64,000 bases of DNA from Vagococcus fessus (lineage in GTDB: Bacteria > Bacillota > Bacilli > Lactobacillales > Vagococcaceae), in contig NZ_NGJY01000001.1 of assembly GCF_003987565.1 (NCBI RefSeq), positions 558,001 to 622,000 on the forward strand. Direction: 5' to 3'. The position numbers and the translations under genes were made by a program. Positions 55,995-64,000 of the stretch are shown here, piece after piece; the stretch's first letter is position 1, and every line of letters begins with the position of its first letter. Under the pieces are notes generated by a model. That model did not search any database. It saw only the letters and a list, made by a program, of their open reading frames with translations, and was not told the DNA's origin.

Positions 55995-58310
55995 CTATGC
56001 CTTTTTGTATACAAAGGCCGAGATTAATAAACGTAAAACAATCGTGATTAATAACATAATAATAAAAATCGGGAACGTATTTGCAGTTAATAAACCAATA
56101 AATAGAATTGAATGGAATAACATCGCCGCTACATAAATACCAATTACTGTTGTAACAATTAAAAATACACGTAATGGGTTAAGTGGTAAACATGCTCTAA
56201 TCACACCTAACAAGCTTACACCTATTAATAAGTAATACATCAATGTTGTCGTTTCAATAGCTGTAAAGCCTCTATTTTGGCTAATAAAGTACACTGCGAT
56301 AATATTCATTAAAACTAACATCGCATTAGGGAAAGCATTTTTTAATACTGTTGGTAAAAACTTAGTTGTTACTTTACGTTTATCTCCTTCAAACGATAAG
56401 AAGAATGCTGGATAGCCTTCAATCGCCAAATCAATCAATGTGATTTGAATAGGTACAAATGGAAACGCCAAAGTTGTTACCATACAAATAATAGATAAGA
56501 AGAACGAATAAATCGTCTTAATAAAGAAGACACTGGCAACTTTTGTCACATTATTAACAACTCGACGTCCTTCAAATAAGACATCTGGTAATGTTGTAAA
56601 ATCAGAATCAAGCAATACTAAGTTAGCAATTTGACGGGTCGCACTATCCCCTTCCGCCATTGCAATACTACAGTCAGCTTCTCTTAAGGCAAGTACATCA
56701 TTAACACCATCACCTGTCATTGCTACAACATGATCTTGTGCTTGTAATTCATTGACTAAGATTTGTTTTTGCTTAGGTGACACACGACCAAACACAGTAA
56801 ACTCATTTACCGCTTTTCTAACAGAGGCTTCATCTTGATAATCTGATAAATCAACATATGAATCATAGCCAACTAAACCCGCTCGTCTTGCAATATTAGA
56901 TACTGTTACAGGATTATCGCCTGAAATAACTTTAATACCCACGCCTTCTTTTCTTAAATAATCTAATGTTTGGTCAGCATTTTGACGAATTGGGTCATCA
57001 ATTTCAAACACGGCTAATGGTTTAAGATTTTTAAAGCCATCTTCAGATACGTCTTCATCTTCACTAATAGCAAGCATTAATACACGGTACCCTTCTTCTT
57101 GACCATGTAAAACTTGAGGAGGTAAATCTTCTGCTGAAACCAAACGCTCAGGTGCACCTAAAACAACACCACCTAATCCTTCAAAATTAACAGCGCCCCA
57201 TTTTCTTTCAGATGAAAAGGTTAATACTGATGTCGCATTGTATGTTTCTTTCTCTGGAAAGGCATCTCTTATAGCCTTCATTGTAATATTATTATCACTT
57301 GTTGCAGCAAGGTAACTGCCGATAATATCATCTAATTGTTCTTCATAGGTTTCATCTAATAATGCCACATCTTGAACTTTCATTTTCCCTTCGGTGATTG
57401 TTCCTGTTTTATCTAAACATAACATATCAACGTGTGCTAACGTTTCAACAGAATACATGTCTTGAACTAAAATACGTTTCTTAGCTAATTTTGTGACAGC
57501 TGTTGCTAGTGCAATACTAATTAACAATACTAATCCTTTTGGTAACATTCCAAGTAATGCCGCAGCCGCAGCTACAACCGCTACTTTAGGATCACTCTGT
57601 CTTAAAAATAGACCTTCGAATAATAAAATCAAACCAAGTGGAACAATAATATAACTTGTAAATTTTGATACTTTACGAATTGAATTCACTAATTCTGATT
57701 GAACAGGTTTGTGTACTTTTGCTTCTAAAGCAATTTTTGTCGCATAATTATCTTTCCCAACATGAACAACTTTTGCCACTACTTGCCCACTTGATAAAAA
57801 ACTTCCAGATAGAAGTTCACTAGTCTCTTCTTTAACAATTAAATCAGACTCACCAGTAAGTAGTGATTCATTCACTTCAGCACGGCCTGCTAATACAGTC
57901 ATATCACTTTGAATTTGCTCGCCTGCCGCTAAAATAACAATATCATCTACAACCAATTCGGTTGCATCAATGACTTGCTTCTTGCCATTACGAATAACGG
58001 TCGCTTCTTCTTTTGCAAGAATTGATAATTTAGCTACTAAATTACGAGCATGAATTTCTTGATAAATCCCAATCATAATATTCACTGCAATAATAGCTAA
58101 GTAGGCTAAGTTACTAAATGCTCCCACCATCATTAAGCAGATACCAATAACTAGATTCAGTAAATTGAATAATGTCCAAATATTATCTTTAAAAATATCT
58201 TTTGTTGATTTCGATACATTTTCTTCGAAATTATTTTGTTTTCCCTCACTAACACGTATTGCTATTTCTTCCGTTGTTAATCCAGTTTGCTTTTCTATAA
58301 ATTTTTCCAT
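55995..58310 (-). CDS. Cation-transporting P-type ATPase, CtpE-like
   Basis: A P-type ATPase of about 771 residues with ten predicted membrane segments, the actuator TGES in LLTGESDL, the phosphorylation site CLDKTGTITEG, and hinge TGDGVNDVLALREAD. No heavy-metal domain or CPC is present. The fourth-helix motif reads LPKGLVLL, where Ca2+/Mg2+ pumps have PEGL. N-terminal GLTTEEIAIRVSEGKQN resembles the CtpE branch, which includes calcium transporters of Gram-positives. Ca2+ is inferred, not shown. The start is uncertain; the ATG at 58310 has GAGG at 12 nt, and an ATG 18 bases upstream lacks a site. Confidence 0.85.
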   Translation of the reverse strand: MEKFIEKQTGLTTEEIAIRVSEGKQNNFEENVSKSTKDIFKDNIWTLFNLLNLVIGICLMMVGAFSNLAYLAIIAVNIMIGIYQEIHARNLVAKLSILAKEEATVIRNGKKQVIDATELVVDDIVILAAGEQIQSDMTVLAGRAEVNESLLTGESDLIVKEETSELLSGSFLSSGQVVAKVVHVGKDNYATKIALEAKVHKPVQSELVNSIRKVSKFTSYIIVPLGLILLFEGLFLRQSDPKVAVVAAAAALLGMLPKGLVLLISIALATAVTKLAKKRILVQDMYSVETLAHVDMLCLDKTGTITEGKMKVQDVALLDETYEEQLDDIIGSYLAATSDNNITMKAIRDAFPEKETYNATSVLTFSSERKWGAVNFEGLGGVVLGAPERLVSAEDLPPQVLHGQEEGYRVLMLAISEDEDVSEDGFKNLKPLAVFEIDDPIRQNADQTLDYLRKEGVGIKVISGDNPVTVSNIARRAGLVGYDSYVDLSDYQDEASVRKAVNEFTVFGRVSPKQKQILVNELQAQDHVVAMTGDGVNDVLALREADCSIAMAEGDSATRQIANLVLLDSDFTTLPDVLFEGRRVVNNVTKVASVFFIKTIYSFFLSIICMVTTLAFPFVPIQITLIDLAIEGYPAFFLSFEGDKRKVTTKFLPTVLKNAFPNAMLVLMNIIAVYFISQNRGFTAIETTTLMYYLLIGVSLLGVIRACLPLNPLRVFLIVTTVIGIYVAAMLFHSILFIGLLTANTFPIFIIMLLITIVLRLLISAFVYKKA

Positions 58311-58345
58311 GACCTTAACATTCCTCATCTCATCAAATGTAATTT

Positions 58346-58993
58346 CTAACTAAACCAAGGGATTTTGCTCATAACGTCTAATACTGACATGTTCCATTTT
58401 ACAATATCTGCATAGAAGAAATTACCACCATCAATGTAAAGATGTCCCTTATTATATTTTAATGCTCTCAATGTCAAATACCTATACCTTTTATTACTAT
58501 TATTTCCTAATAACGGTGCCAGTACTTCTCTAGAATATCGTTCTGCAATCTTAACATTGTGCCTTCCACCATTGTCCCTAACATATGGAATATAATTGCT
58601 TCCAAAATTATAGGCCTGGACCCCCGTCCAAATATCAGTGCCTTCATTTTGAGATTGTGTCAGAACCTCTGCTAAGTGTTTCACACCACTTTTGATACTT
58701 TCTTCAGAAGAGGTAATCTGATTTTGTTCCCCATATTTACTCTCGCTACTTTGCATTAAGTCTATATGTTGACCTTTAGTTTCAGTCAAAATAATCGCCA
58801 AAATGACATCATCAAATTCTTCCAATCCATAACGACTTGCTTCCTCTGCAACTACAGGTTTCCATAATTTCACTTCTTCGACCTGACTTTTTACTATATA
58901 AAATCGATAACAACCAAATATAATTAGCGCTAAAAGTATAAGTTTGACAAGACTGCCAAAAAAACGTCGCTTCTTCTTATTCCGTCGACTCAT
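58346..58993 (-). CDS. Membrane-anchored lysozyme-like protein
   Basis: A 215-residue protein with a basic N-terminus, one membrane anchor (about 12-32) and an extracellular lysozyme-like/transglycosylase domain. The catalytic glutamate is in ILTETKGQ (about 67-74), and the structural motif VQAYNFGSNYI is present. It is like the N-terminal muramidase of CwlT-type and pneumococcal lysozyme-like enzymes, without the NlpC/P60 domain. It lies 17 nt or so before the ATPase start on the same strand, so it may be co-transcribed. I start at ATG 58993 with AAAGG upstream. Confidence 0.85.
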   Translation of the reverse strand: MSRRNKKKRRFFGSLVKLILLALIIFGCYRFYIVKSQVEEVKLWKPVVAEEASRYGLEEFDDVILAIILTETKGQHIDLMQSSESKYGEQNQITSSEESIKSGVKHLAEVLTQSQNEGTDIWTGVQAYNFGSNYIPYVRDNGGRHNVKIAERYSREVLAPLLGNNSNKRYRYLTLRALKYNKGHLYIDGGNFFYADIVKWNMSVLDVMSKIPWFS

Positions 58994-59232
58994 TCTATTC
59001 AAAACCTTTCTATTTCGATTGAATTTTATAAAAATTCAAATTATGCCTAGATTATCATCATACTATGAATAGCTTTAATTTCATAGGTTTCCAAGACTTC
59101 TTTAACAATTTTTTAGATAATCATAGAATTTACCGAAAAAATAAAGAAACTATTCATCTATAATTGACATACTTTTTACAGTGTGATATTTTTAACAGGT
59201 TGGTCTTATTTATTTCATTTAAGGAGAGAATT

Positions 59233-59850
59233 ATGGAAAACAAAGAAATTATCGTAAAACATCACCTGATCGACCCATCAGGCATTGGTTTATTTGGGTT
59301 AGCTATGGTAACACTTGTTGCCTCGTCACAAAAATTAGGTTGGACTGAAGGTGTTGGCGGTGTCATCCCTTGGGCTATCTTCTTAGGCGGTCTACTACAA
59401 ATCGTTGCAGCAGCTTATGATGCTAAAGAAAATAACGTATTTGGTGCGACTGCATTCTTTGCTTATGGCTTTTTCTGGTTAGGAACTGCAATGGCATGGA
59501 TGATACAAAATGGACTATTTGGAGAATCTCTACAAGCAATTTATGATCCTAAACAAATTGGATTCGCTTTTATTGGCTATTTAATCTTCACATTCTTCAT
59601 GACCATCGGTGCAACTGAAACTCATAAAGTTTTATTAGCAATCTTTACACTAATTAACTTTTTATTCATCGGGTTGGCATTATCTACGCTAGGTATTGCG
59701 GAAGGTTTCTTCCACAACTTAGCCGCATACTCAGAATTAGGTATTTCATTATTATCATTTTATGGCTGTGCTGCTGCAGTATTAAACAAACATTTTGGCT
59801 ATACTTTCTTACCAGTCGGTAAACCATTAGGTATTTTCAAAAAGAAATAA
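59233..59850 (+). CDS. Acetate uptake transporter (SatP/AceTr family)
   Basis: A 205-residue membrane protein of the GPR1/FUN34/YaaH (AceTr) family with six segments and the family signature NPxG-like start (DPSGIGLFGLAMVTLVASSQ). It moves acetate/succinate with protons. I start at the ATG at 59233 behind AAGGAGAG; the longer frame to 59164 runs back over the promoter. It is monocistronic and ends at a good hairpin. Confidence 0.9.
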   Translation: MENKEIIVKHHLIDPSGIGLFGLAMVTLVASSQKLGWTEGVGGVIPWAIFLGGLLQIVAAAYDAKENNVFGATAFFAYGFFWLGTAMAWMIQNGLFGESLQAIYDPKQIGFAFIGYLIFTFFMTIGATETHKVLLAIFTLINFLFIGLALSTLGIAEGFFHNLAAYSELGISLLSFYGCAAAVLNKHFGYTFLPVGKPLGIFKKK

Positions 59851-59858
59851 TAACACTT

Positions 59859-59888
59859 AACTCGTAACTTTATGTTACGAGTTTTTTT
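59859..59888 (+). terminator. Terminator of the acetate transporter gene
   Basis: A 10-bp perfect stem (59859-59868 with 59874-59883) with a 5-nt loop is followed by seven T. Confidence 0.9.
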
Positions 59889-59931
59889 GTACAAAAAAAG
59901 AAGAAAGACTTTCATCCTCCTTCTTTTACTA

Positions 59932-60444
59932 TTAAAACTCCATTAAATTGAAAATTTCATAACCTTCAATTTTTTTACGACCTTCTAATTCCATCAGTTC
60001 GATTAAGAAAGCGCATCCTACAACTACCCCACCTAATTTTTCAATGAGTTGGATCGTTGCTTCGATCGTTCCACCTGTTGCAAGTAAATCATCACAAATC
60101 AACACACGTTGGCCTGGTTTAATAGCATCTTTATGTAACGTTAGGATATCTGAACCATATTCTAAACCATAATCTACTTCGATTGTTTCACGAGGTAGTT
60201 TCCCTTTTTTACGTGCAGGTGCAAACCCTATTCCTAATTCATAAGCTACTGGACACCCAATAATAAATCCACGTGCTTCAGGTCCTACTACCATATCCAC
60301 TTGTTTTTCTTTTGCATAATCAACAATTTGTTTTGTCGCTTCACGGTAAGCATCACCATCTCCCATAAGGGGTGAAATATCTCGGAAAGTTACACCTTCA
60401 ACCGGATAATCTGGAATACTTGCAATATAATCTTTTAAATTCAC
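59932..60444 (-). CDS. apt: Adenine phosphoribosyltransferase
   Basis: Apt salvages adenine with PRPP to AMP. The 170-residue protein has [15 protein letters not shown] (about 17-31), the flexible loop [24 protein letters not shown], shortened here, and the PRPP motif [17 protein letters not shown]. It starts with GTG at 60444 behind GGAGGAC, only 2 nt after the recJ stop codon, the usual recJ-apt arrangement of Firmicutes. Confidence 0.97.
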   Translation of the reverse strand: MNLKDYIASIPDYPVEGVTFRDISPLMGDGDAYREATKQIVDYAKEKQVDMVVGPEARGFIIGCPVAYELGIGFAPARKKGKLPRETIEVDYGLEYGSDILTLHKDAIKPGQRVLICDDLLATGGTIEATIQLIEKLGGVVVGCAFLIELMELEGRKKIEGYEIFNLMEF

Positions 60445-60446
60445 GT

Positions 60447-62765
60447 TTAGTCCTCCTGTTTTGAGAGCCAGTCCTGTAATTCACTGACACTGCTGTATAG
60501 TAAAAACTTTTCTGAAACTATTTTTTGTTGTCTTTCTTCAAATAATAGACTTTCCTCCAACTTACGCTGCGTTGGATTTTCTACTTTTGACATGATACCG
60601 TTTTCTATTGTAACAAATCCTAAATCAAAAAACACTTGAATCATAAAAATAAGTAAATTTTTGTCTATTTTAAAAAAAGATGCAAGATCATTTAATTTAT
60701 ACCTAATATCTACATTGCTATATTGAGCAATAAATTTAAATAGTGAAGCGAACTGATCCCTATTTGGCATGCCGTTTAAATAACATTGTTCTTTAGACGT
60801 TAGATATAAATAGAGCTGACTATAGTTTAACTCATCTAAAACTTCTTTCAGATCTAGGACTTTGACTGGACAATCAACAACAACAACACTTTGCCAGTCT
60901 TTTGTGATGGTGTTCAAAGTAACCTCACCTAATAAAATAATAGAACTTATTCCCTGTTTGTATAAACGTTCATACTCTTTCTTTGACGAGACAATGACTA
61001 ATGTTTCCTCACCATTAAAATCATCTTCATTAAAAACTTTTGAACGACAATCAAACACTTGCTGTCCTGATACTTTAAAATCTTTTACAAATAATTGAGG
61101 TTTACGATGACCATTCCACTCATTAACAGCAAGTTGGCCTACCACTTCAATATTTTCTGCGGTTGTTATATCAGATAAATCAGACCCAAACCCAAATCCT
61201 ATACAATCTAATTGACTTGTTTCATTTACCAATTGAAATTTTAGATGTGTTTTATCTGCCCCTATCTGCTTAATAGCTTTCGTATCGCAATTTTCAAATA
61301 AGAAATAAGGAGACGGATTATCTGTCCCAAACGGAGCCAACAATGACAGCCCCTGAATCTGATTTATTCCTACTTCATCAAGCGTCAAAGATGACTCCAC
61401 GGCAAGCGGTGGTCCCTCACTAAAATCTATATTTAGTTCTGAAACAAAATGATTCAGCCCTACTTCTAGCTTTTCAAGATTTTCTTTTTCAAGTGACATC
61501 CCGGCAGCCATATGATGCCCACCAAAATGGGTAAAGAGCTCACTTACAGAATTCATAGCCTCATACAGACTAACTTGTTCAACACTTCGAGCTGAACCTT
61601 TCGCTATTCCGGTATCATCATCAATCCCTAATACAAGCGCAGGTCTGCCTGTTTCTTGAACAATTTTACTCGCTACAATACCTAAAACGCCTTGATGCCA
61701 TCCCTCTTTGGCTAAAACATAAATATCTTGATCTTGTTTCATTTCTAAGAGAGCCATAGCTTCACTAACCGTTTCCTTAACAATTTCTTGACGCTTCATA
61801 TTTACAATATCGATTTCGTTAGCTAATTGTTCTGCTTCATCCTCATCAAATGTACTTAATAGTCTCACACCTGGACTAGCATCACCTAAACGACCTATTG
61901 CATTCAATCGTGGGGCAATCCCAAAACCAATTGCTTCTTCCGTAGCTGTCGACTGATCATTATCTATTTTTTCAAAAAGTGCTTTTAAACCTATGCGTTG
62001 AGCCGTATGAATCTGTTTTAAACCAAACTGAACTAATGCTCTATTTTCTCCAGTTAAAGATACTAAATCAGCAATTGTTCCAATTGCTACTAAATCTAAC
62101 ATTTCCTCTGGAACTTCTTCTAATAGGGCTGTCGCAACTTTAAAAGCAACACCTACACCTGCTAAGTCACCAAATGGGTAGTGTCCCTCTGGATGTCTTG
62201 GGTGGACCACGGCAAAAGCTTCAGGAAGAACTGCTGGAATTTCATGGTGATCTGTTACAATTACATCCACCCCTAAACTATTCGCATGAGCGATAGCTTC
62301 ATGTCCCGCAACACCATTATCTACAGTTATTAATAATTCAATTCCATTATCATTGATTAATCTATCATATGTTTCTCTATTTGGTCCGTAACCATCTTTA
62401 AACCGATCTGGAAGGTAAAAAGATACTTCGCCACCAACCATTTCAATAGCCTCTTTCAAAACAGTCGTGCTTGTAATCCCATCCGCATCATAATCACCAT
62501 AAATTAACATACGTTGTCCCAAAGCAATTGCCTCTTGTATTCTTGCTACTGCTTTTTCCATATCATACATTAAAAAAGGATCATGAATAGCTTCAGTACT
62601 TGGCTCGAAGAATAGAGTTAACTCTTCCACCGTTCTGATTCCTCTATTCCATAACATAGGCGCTAAAAAAGAAGGCAATGATTTCTCTTTCAACCAGCTT
62701 TCTATCTCACCGGTATTAGCTACTTCCTTAGCTAATTTCCATGAGTATTTTGATTTCTTCAACAT
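60447..62765 (-). CDS. recJ: Single-strand exonuclease RecJ
   Basis: RecJ degrades 5'-ended single-stranded DNA in repair. The 772-residue protein is the long Gram-positive form. DHH-family motifs are visible: [38 protein letters not shown] and VVHPRHP; the DHHA1 half has [10 protein letters not shown]-terminal extension past the OB-fold is found in Bacilli. I start at the ATG at 62765 behind TAGGAG; a longer frame to 62810 lacks a ribosome-binding site. It is followed by apt. Confidence 0.95.
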   Translation of the reverse strand: MLKKSKYSWKLAKEVANTGEIESWLKEKSLPSFLAPMLWNRGIRTVEELTLFFEPSTEAIHDPFLMYDMEKAVARIQEAIALGQRMLIYGDYDADGITSTTVLKEAIEMVGGEVSFYLPDRFKDGYGPNRETYDRLINDNGIELLITVDNGVAGHEAIAHANSLGVDVIVTDHHEIPAVLPEAFAVVHPRHPEGHYPFGDLAGVGVAFKVATALLEEVPEEMLDLVAIGTIADLVSLTGENRALVQFGLKQIHTAQRIGLKALFEKIDNDQSTATEEAIGFGIAPRLNAIGRLGDASPGVRLLSTFDEDEAEQLANEIDIVNMKRQEIVKETVSEAMALLEMKQDQDIYVLAKEGWHQGVLGIVASKIVQETGRPALVLGIDDDTGIAKGSARSVEQVSLYEAMNSVSELFTHFGGHHMAAGMSLEKENLEKLEVGLNHFVSELNIDFSEGPPLAVESSLTLDEVGINQIQGLSLLAPFGTDNPSPYFLFENCDTKAIKQIGADKTHLKFQLVNETSQLDCIGFGFGSDLSDITTAENIEVVGQLAVNEWNGHRKPQLFVKDFKVSGQQVFDCRSKVFNEDDFNGEETLVIVSSKKEYERLYKQGISSIILLGEVTLNTITKDWQSVVVVDCPVKVLDLKEVLDELNYSQLYLYLTSKEQCYLNGMPNRDQFASLFKFIAQYSNVDIRYKLNDLASFFKIDKNLLIFMIQVFFDLGFVTIENGIMSKVENPTQRKLEESLLFEERQQKIVSEKFLLYSSVSELQDWLSKQED

Positions 62766-62803
62766 ATCACTCCTAACCACATCCATTATAACAAAAACGT
62801 CAT

Positions 62804-62829
62804 CAAACAAAAAACCTGAACGTATCAGG
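62804..62829 (-). terminator. Terminator of the SDR-lapA unit
   Basis: On the minus strand an 8-bp stem (AAACCTGA with TTCAGGTTT) with a 4-nt loop and a T-run, just after the lapA-like stop codon. Confidence 0.8.
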
Positions 62830-62830
62830 T

Positions 62831-63241
62831 TTAAATTTCTTCATTTATAAATGAAGCTGTTGCATCTAATTCAACTTCTTGTTCTCTAGTCAGCGTCTCC
62901 AATTGAACCTCTAACATTTTAACTTCTTCATCTTTAGTTGCTAGCTCAGCTTTAATATCAATCACAGCATCGCTAAGTTTAGCATCAAAATTTCCTTTCA
63001 ACTCATTCAGTTCATTTTTCAAAATTTTTAATTCCTTACGTTGCTTCCAAAAATTTGAGAACCACGTTACGAACACAATCAATGCCCCTAAAATAGCTGA
63101 ACCTAGAATAATAAAAATTAAAGGTGATGTAATTTCAGCAAAACCAAAATTAACAACCACTCTTCTTGTATTAATAACTGAAAAAATAACAACGATACAA
63201 ACTAAAAGAAAGCCTGTAATTAACTTACCATGATCTTTCAC
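62831..63241 (-). CDS. LapA-like (DUF1049) membrane protein
   Basis: A 136-residue protein with two N-terminal membrane segments (about 7-25 and 39-60) and a cytosolic coiled-coil tail. The pattern VVNFGFAEITSPLIFIILGSAILGA is typical of the LapA/YrvD family. The Gram-negative members work with LPS; the role in Gram-positives is unknown. It starts with GTG at 63241 behind GGGGAT and follows the SDR gene by 16 nt. Confidence 0.8.
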   Translation of the reverse strand: MKDHGKLITGFLLVCIVVIFSVINTRRVVVNFGFAEITSPLIFIILGSAILGALIVFVTWFSNFWKQRKELKILKNELNELKGNFDAKLSDAVIDIKAELATKDEEVKMLEVQLETLTREQEVELDATASFINEEI

Positions 63242-63257
63242 GTACTATCCCCACTTT

Positions 63258-64000
63258 TTATTTAGTATTAAAAACTTTACCTGCAAAGAAATCTCCTATT
63301 TTAGGAAATAAAACATAAAACTTACTTCCAAATGCCATTATTTTAGGTGTATTGACTTCCCTTTTTGATGTGTAGCATGCATTCATAATTTGTCTGGCTA
63401 ATTTTTTAGGATCTAATACAATTCTTTCAACAGACTTTAAATAGTCACCTGTTTCATCGGCACGATTAAAGAAATTTGTTTTAATTGGACCAGGGTTAAC
63501 GGTTAGAACTTTAACACCATAAGGGGCTAGTTCCAACCTTAGAGCATCAGAAAAACCGACTACTGAAAATTTTGTTGCTGCATAAATACTACTTTTAGGG
63601 GTAGCCATTTTCCCAGCTTGAGAGGCAATATTGACGATTTGACCGTGTCCTCTTTTTTTCATAGAGCTAGCGATTTCTTGAGTTAATCCAATCAATGATA
63701 GAACATTCACTTGAAACATCTCACTGATAACTTTTTTATCAAAATCAAGACAGTCTTTAAATAATCCAAAACCTGCACAATTTATCAAAATATCAATTTG
63801 TCCAACTTCTTCTTTTAAAACAGTTTTAAAAGAAGAAAAGTCATTATCTTCCGACAAATCCATTGGGAAAATATAGCCTTCTTGACCAGATACTTCCTCG
63901 CACTTCTCTAAAACCTCAGATAATCTTTCTTCATTACGAGCTACTAACACAACCGTTCCTTTTCTTCTGGAAACCTCATAAGCTAATTGCTCTCCCAAAC
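63258..64000 (-). CDS. Short-chain dehydrogenase/reductase, 5' end outside the window
   Basis: The frame is open to the window edge, and the first residues read GEQLAYEV, which in SDRs follow the TGASSGxG nucleotide loop; the true start is therefore to the right of 64000. About 247 residues are present. Visible are the ILINCAGFGLF cofactor strand (NAG), catalytic Ser in NIASQAG and the YxxxK pair in YAATKFSVVGF. It is a classical NAD(P)-dependent SDR of the YneD/DltE-like group; the substrate is unknown. Probably co-transcribed with the LapA-like gene. Confidence 0.9.
   Translation of the reverse strand, partial: LGEQLAYEVSRRKGTVVLVARNEERLSEVLEKCEEVSGQEGYIFPMDLSEDNDFSSFKTVLKEEVGQIDILINCAGFGLFKDCLDFDKKVISEMFQVNVLSLIGLTQEIASSMKKRGHGQIVNIASQAGKMATPKSSIYAATKFSVVGFSDALRLELAPYGVKVLTVNPGPIKTNFFNRADETGDYLKSVERIVLDPKKLARQIMNACYTSKREVNTPKIMAFGSKFYVLFPKIGDFFAGKVFNTK

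Overview
The window reads as a low-GC Gram-positive chromosome of the order Lactobacillales, most likely an Enterococcaceae member (Vagococcus/Enterococcus type). The basis is gene content and order: a copYZA operon with CopY-type operators, an EbsA homologue, a PyrR-attenuated pyr operon with pyrK/pyrD and pyrP, lspA-rluD upstream of pyr, type-B RNase P RNA next to gpsB, and recU-pbp1A divergent from ypsA. The genus is inferred from gene content; no 16S or other marker was compared.

Layout. 1-7100 is an AT-rich accessory stretch. It holds four small XRE-type regulators organised around two divergent promoters that share one operator-like module, an ISL3-family remnant, an unrecognised two-gene membrane module (2485-4996), two decayed genes and a small membrane protein. 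7118-11620 is the translation/SRP block on the minus strand (ylxM-ffh, rpsP-khpA, rimM-trmD, rplS), split by terminators. 11760-16900 holds a methyltransferase, a YxeA-like protein, a NERD-domain helicase, a free-standing structured RNA that I do not recognise, and an amino-acid permease. 17100-20140 is copper homeostasis. 20200-31560 has an unknown membrane/NPCBM-like protein, a hydrolase, dinG-ypmB-asnS, a universal stress protein, a DUF975 protein, a CLC antiporter of the fluoride-selective type with a structured leader, and a HAD phosphatase plus oxidoreductase pair.

31640-44160 is a complete UMP biosynthesis operon (pyrR-pyrP-pyrB-pyrC-carA-carB-pyrK-pyrD-pyrF-pyrE), with two PyrR-type attenuators at its front. 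It ends in a leaderless alpha-carbonic anhydrase, which would supply the bicarbonate used by carbamoyl-phosphate synthetase. 44170-46300 is rluD-lspA and a HEPN-like/CBS protein. 46360-48660 has a cold-shock gene, ebsA, an RNase H-like gene and a ferrochelatase gene broken by one nonsense codon. 48660-55910 is a cell-envelope and DNA-maintenance block: an rRNA methyltransferase, rnpB, gpsB, ypsA, recU, PBP1A with a proline-rich repeat tail, nth and dnaD. 55960-64000 has a CtpE-like P-type ATPase, a lysozyme-like enzyme, an acetate transporter, apt, recJ, a LapA-like protein and a short-chain dehydrogenase cut by the window end.

The strongest candidates for undescribed biology are the two-gene membrane module at 2485-4996 with its neighbouring regulator cluster, the structured RNA at 15249-15370, the carbonic anhydrase inside the pyr operon, and the leader upstream of the CLC gene. 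Most other genes are ordinary housekeeping genes.
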